This document shows, piece by piece, positions 15,501 through 22,086 of a stretch of 37,520 nucleotides of DNA. The notes beneath the pieces are model-generated. The model saw only the letters and a list, made by a program, of their open reading frames with translations. It was not told the DNA's origin and searched no databases. The first letter of the stretch is position 1, and every line of letters begins with the position of its first letter. The stretch is from assembly GCA_964537505.1 (NCBI GenBank), contig CAZICK010000035.1, positions 1-37,520 of the forward strand, read 5' to 3'. The position numbers and the translations under genes are program-made. This stretch comes from DAINBT01 sp036732785. Lineage in GTDB: Bacteria; Planctomycetota; Phycisphaerae; Sedimentisphaerales; SM23-30.

Positions 15501-15620
15501 AAAAACGCACTAGAATGGCTTCTGACAGCGTTCGCATAAAAAATGGTGTTAACTATACGTTTTACTCCTGATCGCTTAAATTCGGGCGGTTACGGCTGTT
15601 TTTCCAAGGTCTTTAAGAGG
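15501..15620. repeat. Dispersed element repeat, copy 1
   Basis: Aligns over its whole length, without large gaps, with 19313-19430. Shared landmarks in order: TAGAATGG-TTCT dyad (15511-), AAAAAAT, GTGTTAAC, CTCCTGATCG, and the identical block GGGCGGTTACGGCTG plus TTTTTCCAAGG. Lies between the end of the terminase operon and the polymerase-like gene. Confidence 0.85.
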
Positions 15621-15622
15621 CG

Positions 15623-15656
15623 GGTCGGGAGGGCGTATGGACAAACCCTCCCGACC
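15623..15656. terminator. Strong 11-bp hairpin after the terminase operon
   Basis: GGTCGGGAGGG (15623-15633) and CCCTCCCGACC (15646-15656) form a perfect stem with a 12-base loop. It lies about 70 bases after the stop of the 76-aa gene on the minus strand. No T-run follows, so it is either a factor-dependent terminator or 3'-end stabiliser, or part of the adjoining dispersed repeat. Confidence 0.4.
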
Positions 15657-15724
15657 TGTCGGTAACAGGGCCACCCCGCTCAAAGGCTAATATAAGGCCC
15701 GAACAGGACGGCCAAGAAAGGGTG

Positions 15725-15955
15725 TTAAAACATCCTGGGCAGGGGCAATGGTTCCTCTTCCCCCTTTTTGTTGCTTACAGGGTTAGGCGATTTCTCCTGA
15801 TTTTTCTTAAAATTCATCACCGGCAGGAACAATGGCGTTTCATGTGGAGGGACATTGCGGATGAGGCTGCTGTCGGCATTAGCTGTCAATTCACTGTCCT
15901 CAATTTCCTCTTTCAAAAAACTGTTAGGACCGATTTTTGTGTAAAGGTGTGACAT
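15725..15955 (-). CDS. Small hydrophilic protein, last gene of the terminase operon
   Basis: A 76-residue protein rich in Pro, Asn, Lys and Glu with no recognised domain. It is accepted as real because a good ribosome binding site (GAAAGGA) stands nine bases before its ATG and it follows the 162-aa gene by 55 bases on the same strand. The overlapping plus-strand frame (15722-15952) has no comparable start signal. The acidic/proline-rich C-terminus (GEEEPLPLPRMF) suggests a flexible tail. Function unknown. Confidence 0.5.
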   Translation of the reverse strand: MSHLYTKIGPNSFLKEEIEDSELTANADSSLIRNVPPHETPLFLPVMNFKKNQEKSPNPVSNKKGEEEPLPLPRMF

Positions 15956-16010
15956 AATAATTTTCCTTTCAAAAAAATTACTCTGTTAAAAAACTTTGTT
16001 AAAAAATTCT

Positions 16011-16499
16011 CTAAATTTCGATTGCCCTGATTTGGTCAAAAGCCTGAGAGACCTCCTCACGTATTTCAGCATCCCGCTGCTCACGGTCTTTGACAACTTG
16101 GGGTTTGGCTGCCTCCAGGGCTTTGGCAGCTTCCTGGACTTTCGACTGCAATCGCAAAACTTCCTTTTTCAAAGTCTTGAGTTTATCAATATGGTTTTGC
16201 GATAGTGGCGGATCTGCCCATCTTTTTGCTGTTACTGCCCGCGTGTGATTCAACAAGCCCTGCTTCAGTCGAGCAAACTCCTCGGACTTTTCTTGTAGGC
16301 GTGTTTCCCAATAATACAAGACCATGTTCGCCTTTTTGTATGGGTCTTTTAGGTTTGCTCTAATGCCGAGTGCATCCAGCTCCCGCCAATTTCCATTCGC
16401 AAAATAAACCCTGTCGTTCAGAATAATGGGCGGCTCACCGCCACTATCCTGAGCATTTTCCTCGTCGAAAATCCTTGCCGTTTCCATTGCTTGCCTCAT
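16011..16499 (-). CDS. Coiled-coil protein downstream of TerL, function unknown
   Basis: The protein (162 aa) has a mixed N-terminal half (residues 20-75, with ILNDRVYFANGNWRELDALGI and a VLYYWETRLQEK helix) and a long heptad-like helix from about 95 to 155 (IDKLKTLKKEVLRLQSKVQEAAKALEAAK). Its ATG overlaps the TerL stop as ATGA, so it is translationally coupled to TerL. In phages this position normally holds the portal gene; this protein is far too small for a portal and shows no portal motif. It could be a terminase accessory or packaging-site protein. I do not recognise the family. Confidence 0.75.
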   Translation of the reverse strand: MRQAMETARIFDEENAQDSGGEPPIILNDRVYFANGNWRELDALGIRANLKDPYKKANMVLYYWETRLQEKSEEFARLKQGLLNHTRAVTAKRWADPPLSQNHIDKLKTLKKEVLRLQSKVQEAAKALEAAKPQVVKDREQRDAEIREEVSQAFDQIRAIEI

Positions 16500-17947
16500 A
16501 ACTTTCCCCTTTCATAAAAATTGCTAATTGCCGGTTCAAACATAACACCCCTGCGTTTGCCACGTTTGCCCGTAATGTAATTGACGCCGGCAATCACATT
16601 CGCCAAATCGTCATGGCCGCCCGGAGGGTGATCGACTGTATCCTTACCGCCTGAGCGTGTACGCCTCTCAAGTGCGGCTAATTGGTTTACCAAAAGCTCA
16701 CTATCCAAAAGCTCAATTCGAGCAGAGCAAATCGTCGGCAACAATTCCAGATACAAAGCGGATTTTGGCAGTGGACTTTTGTTGTAACCCAGCCCTTTCG
16801 ACCTGAATGTCGAGGCTACAAATTCTGCAGAGAAATTGTCGCCGGTGACGCCTTTGATTTCAAATCTGTGAAGTACATCGGACATACTTGCGATAACCTC
16901 GTGAGGGTTGTGAGGAGCCGGATAATTTTTTGTAAAATCCAGAACAACACGATCCCCCTCACTATGAGCAATTGCCAAAGCTGCCGCATCGCTCCGACCG
17001 CCCGAAACATCACAAAATGCAAAATATCTTACGCCCCTTTTCGGCAAAAGCTCTACCCGACCAGATTTCACAACGCTTTCGATAGCTTCGCGTGGCAACC
17101 AGACTACAATGTCATCACGAAACTCGCCAAGATACTCAGATTTGGCGGATTGTAAATCTTCAGCCAGTGCCTCATCGACGATAGACTGGTCGAGCGTCGG
17201 ATTCATGGTTCTGCTCGGACAATTCCAGACCAGGACAGAACCCTCATTATTTCCCCAATGTTTTTTGTAAGTTTGATAAGCCCAACCTTTTTGGGCGTAA
17301 GGGGAGCTAATGCCAATTAGCCGACCGCCGACGGTTGCAAGGCTTGGCCGGATTGCTCGGATTAGCTCTGCATCATTTTTGACGCGGCTTTCTTCCGACA
17401 AGCCAAAGAAACAGACCTCGTCAACAATTGCCGCGATGACGGAGTAACCCCGGATTGATCTCCAGTCGCCGATTAGGATTTCAATTTGTACCCCATTGGA
17501 CAGGAGAAATCCTTCCCTGGTTTCCTTCCTGACTTCATTTCTCAATAGAGAAGTGCCATGAAGAATAGCCCCGGTATAATTTTTAATTATCCTCCCCTGC
17601 TTTGCGGTAGGGGCAACAACCGCAACCATCCCTTGCTCACCTTTTGCGAGAAGCTTTTCCTTACCTGATAGACATGCTTCAAAAGTTCCAACAACAGCCG
17701 CTATACGAGATTTGCCGCTACGCCGACCAATTAAGAATAATCCAGCGGAGAACCCTTTTTTTGGCAACTTATCAAGGCTCCGGCCTGTACATTGTTTCAC
17801 TAAATCAACATACCTCGATTTAACCGGCAAACCATACAAGGTACGCAAGGCAACTCCCCAGTTCTGCCAGGAACCGAGCCGGTCCTGTCCATCCGCTAGG
17901 AATGGTCTGAAGAGGTTTTTATCAGTTATAGCGGATATAATGTTCAT
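16496..17947 (-). CDS. Phage-type terminase large subunit (TerL)
   Basis: The ATPase domain has Walker A GRRSGKS (74-80), Walker B IAAIVDE (171-177) with the catalytic Glu, and a coupling segment SSPYAQKGWAYQ (~214-225). The RNase H-like nuclease domain has the expected acidic residues in FCDVSGGRSD (Asp313), TGDNFS (Asp370) and GGHDDLANVIAG (Asp446-Asp447). Length 483 aa is normal. Large terminases pump DNA into a procapsid and cut it. All catalytic residues are intact, so the gene seems under selection even though the element encodes no portal or capsid. It begins four bases after the upstream gene's stop. Confidence 0.92.
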   Translation of the reverse strand: MNIISAITDKNLFRPFLADGQDRLGSWQNWGVALRTLYGLPVKSRYVDLVKQCTGRSLDKLPKKGFSAGLFLIGRRSGKSRIAAVVGTFEACLSGKEKLLAKGEQGMVAVVAPTAKQGRIIKNYTGAILHGTSLLRNEVRKETREGFLLSNGVQIEILIGDWRSIRGYSVIAAIVDEVCFFGLSEESRVKNDAELIRAIRPSLATVGGRLIGISSPYAQKGWAYQTYKKHWGNNEGSVLVWNCPSRTMNPTLDQSIVDEALAEDLQSAKSEYLGEFRDDIVVWLPREAIESVVKSGRVELLPKRGVRYFAFCDVSGGRSDAAALAIAHSEGDRVVLDFTKNYPAPHNPHEVIASMSDVLHRFEIKGVTGDNFSAEFVASTFRSKGLGYNKSPLPKSALYLELLPTICSARIELLDSELLVNQLAALERRTRSGGKDTVDHPPGGHDDLANVIAGVNYITGKRGKRRGVMFEPAISNFYERGKL

Positions 17948-17951
17948 TTAA

Positions 17952-18350
17952 TTATGCCTGTTTTGATGTTTTGATGTAACTTTTAAGGCTTAGATTCGAC
18001 TGGCTAACTCTTTTTTCCAGTCCTAGAGTTTTGGCGAGGGATAATTGCGTACCGGCCGCTGTTCGCCACCGGCGGAATAATTTCCGAGCTATTGCTTCGT
18101 CCTGCAGCATACGACGTTCCAGGTTCCGGACCATAAACTCGATAAAAACATAACGCTCGACCAGGCCACGTTGGAGATGACTTAGACTGGCAGTGCCTCC
18201 AAGGTCGTCAAGGATTTCTACAAAGGCTCCGTTCAGTTCTGAAAATAGAACTGAACGCTGATCGAAAGTTTGTAAAAACCCAGCAACGTATGTCCCTGGC
18301 AACCCCATTCTCTTCGTGTTCGTATATTTTCGCTTTTTTCGCTTTTCCAT
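17952..18350 (-). CDS. Putative terminase small subunit
   Basis: The protein (132 aa) is helical and basic. Position directly before TerL (4-base gap) and the C-terminal pattern of a long helix followed by TQLSLAKTLGLEKRV, similar to the LA-x-LGLTP-x-R ending of P27-type small terminases, suggest a TerS that recognises packaging DNA. The N-terminus (EKRKKRKYTNTKRMGLPGTYVAGFLQTFDQRS) is strongly basic and could bind DNA. No confident family match; the assignment rests mainly on context. Confidence 0.45.
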   Translation of the reverse strand: MEKRKKRKYTNTKRMGLPGTYVAGFLQTFDQRSVLFSELNGAFVEILDDLGGTASLSHLQRGLVERYVFIEFMVRNLERRMLQDEAIARKLFRRWRTAAGTQLSLAKTLGLEKRVSQSNLSLKSYIKTSKQA

Positions 18351-18353
18351 TAT

Positions 18354-18551
18354 TTACTGTTTGTCCTTAAACTTTATCCCACTACGAAAGATGATTTTCC
18401 CTGCCGCAACACTTCTTACAAAATGCCGGATTGCAGCAGTCATCGATAGACCGCTGGCTTTGCAGGCTGTTTGAAAATCAGCTTTGAGCGGGGCTGGCAC
18501 TATGATAATAATCTGTGCCTGCTTTGCTTCGCTTTTACTTTGTTTTGCCAT
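18354..18551 (-). CDS. Small ribbon-helix-helix-like DNA-binding protein
   Basis: A 65-residue protein: QAQIIIIVPAPLKADFQTACKASGLSMTAAIRHFVRSVAAGK reads as the beta strand, helix A (PLKADFQTACKASG) and helix B (SMTAAIRHFVRSV) of a ribbon-helix-helix repressor. The start at 18551 has AGGAG eight bases upstream; a longer frame from TTG 18617 is possible but lacks need. It is the first gene of the terminase operon (3-base gap to the next) and may be its autoregulator. Confidence 0.65.
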   Translation of the reverse strand: MAKQSKSEAKQAQIIIIVPAPLKADFQTACKASGLSMTAAIRHFVRSVAAGKIIFRSGIKFKDKQ

Positions 18552-18620
18552 TACGTTTTTCTCCTGGACGATCAATCTATCTATAATATCATTATATAAA
18601 TATAACTTATCCTCCAAAAA

Positions 18621-18644
18621 TCAATTAGATTTTTTCAGGGACAT
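18621..18644 (-). CDS. Seven-codon leader minicistron of the terminase operon
   Basis: ATG TCC CTG AAA AAA TCT AAT TGA on the minus strand, preceded by a very strong AAAGGAGAATTCC. It ends 70 bases before the RHH-like gene. Too short to be a protein gene by normal criteria; it may be a leader peptide or a decayed start. Confidence 0.3.
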   Translation of the reverse strand: MSLKKSN

Positions 18645-18811
18645 GGAATTCTCCTTTTCAAAATCAATATAAAACTATAAAGTATCGATTGTGTGAGAAG
18701 TGTTTGATTATAAAGAGTTGTAACTAATCAGATATATATAGGATCAGGTACTAAAAAAATCTTAAAAATTATTTTATTTTTTTATAATACCCCAACAAAC
18801 TATTTCAGAAA
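18645..18811. other. AT-rich control region upstream of the terminase operon
   Basis: No coding frame. Very A/T-rich with several TATA-like strings on the minus strand (around 18669-18682 and 18706-18714) but no pair of boxes with convincing spacing. It must contain the operon promoter unless transcription enters through the tandem array. Confidence 0.35.
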
Positions 18812-19152
18812 GGTAGGTTTATGGGTAGGTTTAAGGTAGGTTTAAGGGTAGGTTTAAGGGTAGGTTTATGGGTAGGTTTAAGGTAGGTTTANNNNNNNNN
18901 NNNNNNNNNNNNNNNNNNNNNNNNNNNNNNNNNNNNNNNNNNNNNNNNNNNNNNNNNNNNNNNNNNNNNNNNNNNNNNNNNNNNNNNNNNNTAGGTTTAA
19001 GGGTAGGTTTAAGGGTAGGTTTATGGGTAGGTTTAAGGTAGGTTTATGGGTAGGTTTAAGGTAGGTTTAAGGTAGGTTTATGGGTAGGTTTATGGGTAGG
19101 TTTAAGGTAGGTTTATGGGTAGGTTTAAGGGTAGGTTTATGGGTAGGTTTAT
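18812..19152. repeat. Tandem array of 11-12 bp units (GGTAGGTTTA core), broken by an assembly gap
   Basis: Units are GGTAGGTTTA followed by TG, A or AG, so the period alternates between 11 and 12 bases. The plus strand is purine-rich G/A/T with almost no C. Positions 18892-18991 are exactly 100 N, a conventional placeholder for a gap of unknown size, so the true copy number is unknown. The array lies between the resolvase operon and the terminase operon. It could be iterons, binding sites for the small terminase or RHH protein, or a replication/segregation site. Confidence 0.95.
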
Positions 19153-19312
19153 TGAAAAAAAAACAACAATAACCAAACACCAAACAGACTATGACGGACC
19201 ATTATCTAAGTATTTTTTATAAATACAAGCCAAGACCTAACTAACAAGGTTTCTTACAACCAAGCCCCGGCCACTGATAAACCTGGTAATTAACTGACTT
19301 TCCTGTGTCTTG

Positions 19313-19430
19313 AAAAAAGCGTGTAGAATGGATTCTAACGGCGATTAGGTAAAAAATAGTGTAATTACACGTTTTTACCCCTGATCGTCGAATTTGGGGC
19401 GGTTACGGCTGTTTTTCCAAGGGTTCAAAG
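19313..19430. repeat. Dispersed element repeat, copy 2
   Basis: The best-preserved copy. It contains two perfect palindromes, TAGAATGGATTCTA (19324-19337, 2-base centre) and GTGTAATTACAC (19359-19370), the latter flanked by AAAAAATA and GTTTTTA so that the dyad extends to about 26 bases. It ends with GGGGCGGTTACGGCTG plus TTTTTCCAAGG, shared with copy 1. Lies just downstream of the resolvase-operon terminator. Confidence 0.85.
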
Positions 19431-19458
19431 GGACGAAAGGTGTTATATCGTCACTCAT

Positions 19459-19492
19459 GGAAAAGCCCCCAAAGACATAAGGGGGCTTTTCC
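19459..19492. terminator. Bidirectional intrinsic terminator of the resolvase operon
   Basis: A perfect 12-bp inverted repeat GGAAAAGCCCCC (19459-19470) / GGGGGCTTTTCC (19481-19492) with a 10-base loop. The stem ends in TTTT on both strands. It follows the stop of the 107-aa gene by six bases. Confidence 0.85.
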
Positions 19493-19497
19493 TGCTT

Positions 19498-19821
19498 CTA
19501 CTTAGATTTGGGCGGGGTGTTGTATGCTATAGATTCTGTTTTTGGCTTTGGCTGGCCTAATCTGCCTTGATTGTAACATCGCCGATGTAGTGTAACACTG
19601 TTGAATGCTTTACTCTTGAGTTCACGGCCCGGAAATTCCTTTTTCATGTAGGCTAGAATCTCCTCATCCGATAATTGTTTTTTGGTGTTCTCCTCAAAAA
19701 CTTTACACCAAGTGGCATGAATACGGAGCCCTGATATTTTGCCTAACGCTGATCTCCAACTGACATCCTTCTTTACTACTTCATCTACTTGTTGTTTCTT
19801 TACCACTTTTTTCTTTGCCAT
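19498..19821 (-). CDS. Small basic protein of unknown function in the resolvase operon
   Basis: A 107-aa protein with a Lys-rich N-terminus (MAKKKVVKKQQ) and a conserved-looking core: LRIHATWCKVFEEN, then LSDEEILAYMKKEFPGRELKSKAFNSVTLHRRCYNQGRLG. The last part (helix, FPGR, helix with R-x-x-YNQG) looks like a small nucleic-acid-binding fold, but no named family is recognised. It follows the resolvase gene by 30 bases and has GAAAGGGACTGAAC before its ATG. Confidence 0.7.
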   Translation of the reverse strand: MAKKKVVKKQQVDEVVKKDVSWRSALGKISGLRIHATWCKVFEENTKKQLSDEEILAYMKKEFPGRELKSKAFNSVTLHRRCYNQGRLGQPKPKTESIAYNTPPKSK

Positions 19822-19851
19822 GTTCAGTCCCTTTCTAAAATAGGTTATTGG

Positions 19852-20457
19852 TTATGCACGTACTCTATCAAGTTCAATGTTCTCTCGTTTCAAACAGTTA
19901 TAGATGGCTGGACGGGATACTCCTAGATTCTCAGCCACGTCTGAGATTGACATATTGTCCTGTAGGAGTGGTATTATATCTTTTGAAAACAGTTTCGGAC
20001 GTTTGCCGAGCTTGACGCCGTTAGCCTTGGCAGCGACCATACCACGCTTGACATTCTCGGAAATGTTCTCACGCTCCATTTGTGCCACAGCTAACAGTAC
20101 CGATGCTATTAGCTTGCCAGTCGTCCCATTAAAATCAATCTGTTGGCTTACTGAGATAATCCTAACACCTTTATCAGTCCAATTGATTATGATGTTGATA
20201 CCGTCTTTTAACGAACGGCTCAATCGGTCGAGCTTCCAAACAATGACGGTATTAATCTTGCCAGCGAAGATATCCGCCTGTAGTTTTTTGAAGGCTGGAC
20301 GATCTGTAGTAGCGCCTGATACTCGATCTCGATACCATTTCCGACCAGTAAGATTGTGGTTGATACAATAATCTTTTAATGCCTCCTTTTGACTGAGCAA
20401 ACCCTTTTTTTGATCGAATGTTGACACCCGGACATAAATTCCTACTCTTTTCTTCAT
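19852..20457 (-). CDS. Small serine recombinase (resolvase/invertase family)
   Basis: A complete 201-aa resolvase/invertase: YVRVSTFDQ with nucleophile Ser12, VWKLDRLSRSLKD, the GKLIASVLLAVAQMERENISENVKRG long helix, and a C-terminal helix-turn-helix (SISDVAENLGVSRPAIYNCLKREN). It should cut and rejoin DNA at a res/inversion-like site within the element or resolve multimers. The palindromes of the dispersed repeats or the tandem array are candidate targets. Its ATG overlaps the stop of a 42-aa upstream gene. It is much smaller than, and not a duplicate of, the large serine recombinase at the other end. Confidence 0.93.
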   Translation of the reverse strand: MKKRVGIYVRVSTFDQKKGLLSQKEALKDYCINHNLTGRKWYRDRVSGATTDRPAFKKLQADIFAGKINTVIVWKLDRLSRSLKDGINIIINWTDKGVRIISVSQQIDFNGTTGKLIASVLLAVAQMERENISENVKRGMVAAKANGVKLGKRPKLFSKDIIPLLQDNMSISDVAENLGVSRPAIYNCLKRENIELDRVRA

Positions 20458-20582
20458 GGTTTTGTTCCTTTCTTTTTTGGATGTGTAACTGTTATAGCTT
20501 TGGGATCTGTTTCAACAAATCGCATGGCACGTTGTTTTTTGGTTAACCTCCTTTCTGTCTTTGTTTTTGTTTTTTTTGTCAT
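20454..20582 (-). CDS. 42-residue basic peptide translationally coupled to the resolvase
   Basis: Starts at ATG 20582 with AAGGA about ten bases upstream and ends in a TGA overlapping the resolvase ATG (ATGA). The product is very basic, with a Lys/Thr-rich N-terminus and RRLTKKQRAMRFVETDPKA in the middle. The coupling, promoter and ribosome binding site make it a credible gene despite its size; it may be a DNA-binding cofactor or just a coupling leader. Confidence 0.6.
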   Translation of the reverse strand: MTKKTKTKTERRLTKKQRAMRFVETDPKAITVTHPKKKGTKP

Positions 20583-20608
20583 AACAACTATTCCTTTTTG
20601 ATGTCCCT

Positions 20609-20636
20609 ATTATAACAGGTTGAAATCCAATGTAAA
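20609..20636 (-). promoter_or_regulatory. Promoter of the resolvase operon
   Basis: On the minus strand TTTACA (20636-20631), 16-base spacer, perfect TATAAT (20614-20609), 27 bases before the 42-aa gene. Confidence 0.75.
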
Positions 20637-21321
20637 GAAAAGAACTCCTAAAATTTATATTTTTTCATAAAAATTATTCCGTGTTTTTCAACTAGAATCA
20701 AAGTATCTTTGTAATGAATTGGATAACCCTTATAATTTACACAATTTATGTAAAAGATTTTCTGTGTTTTAGACTTGGGATAAAAAGATGTGTTGATAAT
20801 TGATTCAACGTAGAGCAGGTGTTCTAATGAATTGATGGTAGGATAGGCTGAGGAGTGTTTACGTATCAAGTGATTCCCCCCTTGTCTTACAAGTTAAAAT
20901 CATGTTTCTCAGGGTTAAAACAAGGTTTACTTATATATTAGCCTTATTTATGTTACTGATCATTCCCCGTTTCTTTGCTGTGTCTTTTGCTGTTGTTTCT
21001 TTTTGCTACTATACTTTTTGTTCTGTTCTTACTGCTCTATACTTTTTTATTTTTTACTTACTGCTTTTCTTCTTATTTTTTTCTGTTCTATAAAGTGAAA
21101 ATCAATACTTATTTTCCTGCTATTTATATAAACAGTACTTACATTCCCTGTTGATAATCCAACACAAAATCTTTTTGACCAGTTCAAAAACAGTTGTAGC
21201 GGTGTCAATTATAACCATCTTATTTTTCCTTAAAAATGCAAAATTCCCTATTTTTACCTCACTAATCAATATACCTAACATTACCTGCCCTGTCAATCAA
21301 GATTATGGGTTCGGGTAAAAC
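20637..21321. other. AT-rich right arm of the element with no supported gene
   Basis: Two frames exist (20648-20869 minus, 73 aa; 20902-21093 plus, 63 aa) but neither has a ribosome binding site or recognisable features. About 20965-21092 the plus strand is almost pure pyrimidine with long T/C runs, and the 63-aa hydrophobic frame is simply its translation. I see no RNA gene. Confidence 0.4.
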
Positions 21322-21415
21322 CCTGTAGAAATGGATTCTCTCAAAATCAGGGTAATTATGTATGGGATAAGGGACGAAGCGTGAGAGAGGGGCGGTCTGA
21401 CGGCTTATTTTGACG
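21322..21415. repeat. Dispersed element repeat, copy 3 (degenerate)
   Basis: Same order of landmarks as copies 1 and 2: TAGAAATGGATTCT (21326-), GGTAATTATGTA, then GGGGCGGTCTGACGGCT followed by a T-rich run. The distance between the first two landmarks is about ten bases shorter, close to one helical turn. It lies 150 bp inside the right att site. Confidence 0.6.
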
Positions 21416-21470
21416 TGTATGTGGTGTCTCCTGTGTTATTTATCGCCCTACCTACTCTTTCGGGTATCTC

Positions 21471-21959
21471 TTAAAGTGCCATAACGCTTTTGGATGGAAT
21501 TCTGCTGTTATCTATTGTCGATCTTATGCCAAACTTAATAAGTTTAGGTTTGAGTATAGGTCTTGTACCGCCCATTACCCTAACCCCCTGAGATTCAAAG
21601 AGTTGTGGTTTCCCCCCAGATTGTTTCCTGCTGGTAGTTTTGCTCAAAAACGTCATTTTAACGTCAGTCGTATTCATTCCCATCAGGTTATCCAGTGCTT
21701 GGCAGGCCCGTTGCTCGTTAGCGTCAGTGGACCGGAGATAGAATTCTTCGGTGGTCTGAATGGAAGCATGGCCCATCAATTTAGTAAGCTTTGGGGCTGG
21801 TGTTCCCACATCGGCAAAATTTTGGGCATAAGACTTTCTGAGGCAATGTAACGTCAACTTCTCATCATCAGGTATGCCAGCCGACCCATTTTTATCAGTG
21901 GCAGAAGGTATCTCATCTCGAATCCAGGTTGTCCCACAAGGATGAGCTAATCGCTGAGA
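21471..21959 (-). pseudogene. C-terminal remnant of a tyrosine integrase interrupted at the att site
   Basis: The frame is open from just after an in-frame stop at 21960-21962. It shows the C-terminal half of a tyrosine recombinase: LTLHCLRKSYAQNFADVG (HxxR box), LTKLMGHAS (GH), and TTEEFYLRS with the nucleophile Tyr. The N-terminal DNA-binding domain and first catalytic Arg are missing. After ESQGVRV the frame enters the tRNA-derived repeat as MGGT, the same frame used by the serine recombinase at the other end, then continues into element DNA (RPILKPK...). Precise excision of the element would restore the tail MGGTGLEPVTSCL. It is therefore best seen as the decayed integrase of an older insertion, split from the tRNA by the newer element. 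Confidence 0.8.
21560..21576. other. Right attachment site (partial tRNA-Val duplicate)
   Basis: Direct copy of the tRNA-Val 3' end, TGTACCGCCCATT at 21564-21576 identical to 11797-11809. It lies inside the reading frame of the tyrosine integrase remnant. Confidence 0.8.
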
Positions 21960-22086
21960 TCATGGCTGATCACATTCGCTTTAAAAAAATTGGCGAGGCT
22001 TGACTTGACAATAATTGAACCATCGACAAGAATAGTATCGGCTGGCCAAACGGAAGTAGGCTCTGTAGAGGTACAACCTGCCAGGG
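21960..22086. other. Intergenic remainder beside the integrase remnant
   Basis: No complete gene. On the minus strand a short frame (about 22095 to 21950) reads LAGCTSTEPTSVWPADTI and onward, resembling the lipobox region of a lipoprotein but with no start codon or signal peptide; it may be debris or chance. Confidence 0.25.

Larger units (their letters stand above)
11808..21576. mobile_element. Integrated 9.8-kb element with terminase and two serine recombinases but no capsid genes
   Basis: The segment is bounded by a 13-bp perfect (16/17 extended) direct repeat of the tRNA-Val 3' end. All genes are on the minus strand: large serine recombinase, polymerase-like protein, two small proteins, TerL, putative TerS, RHH-like protein, a 107-aa protein, small serine resolvase and a coupled 42-aa peptide. 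The non-coding parts are markedly AT-rich compared with the flanking host genes. It also holds an 11-12 bp tandem array with an assembly gap, three copies of a dispersed repeat and two short triplicated repeats. Terminase points to phage ancestry; absence of portal, capsid and tail genes points to a satellite or mini-element. The tandem-array gap is of unknown true length, so genes could in principle be hidden there. Confidence 0.8.

Noticed and set aside
15722..15952. 76-aa plus-strand frame opposite the small terminase-operon gene
   Set aside because: No start signal; the minus-strand frame has a good ribosome binding site and operon context.
18812..19152. Possible CRISPR array or telomere
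   Set aside because: Units are only 11-12 bases with no unique spacers, so it is not CRISPR; no protein related to telomere resolution is present, and the array is internal to an integrated element.
20648..20869. 73-aa minus-strand frame
   Set aside because: No ribosome binding site or recognisable domain, lies upstream of the resolvase promoter in AT-rich DNA; kept only as a remark.
20902..21093. 63-aa hydrophobic plus-strand frame
   Set aside because: It is the translation of a T/C-rich tract, has no ribosome binding site, and opposes all other genes of the element.
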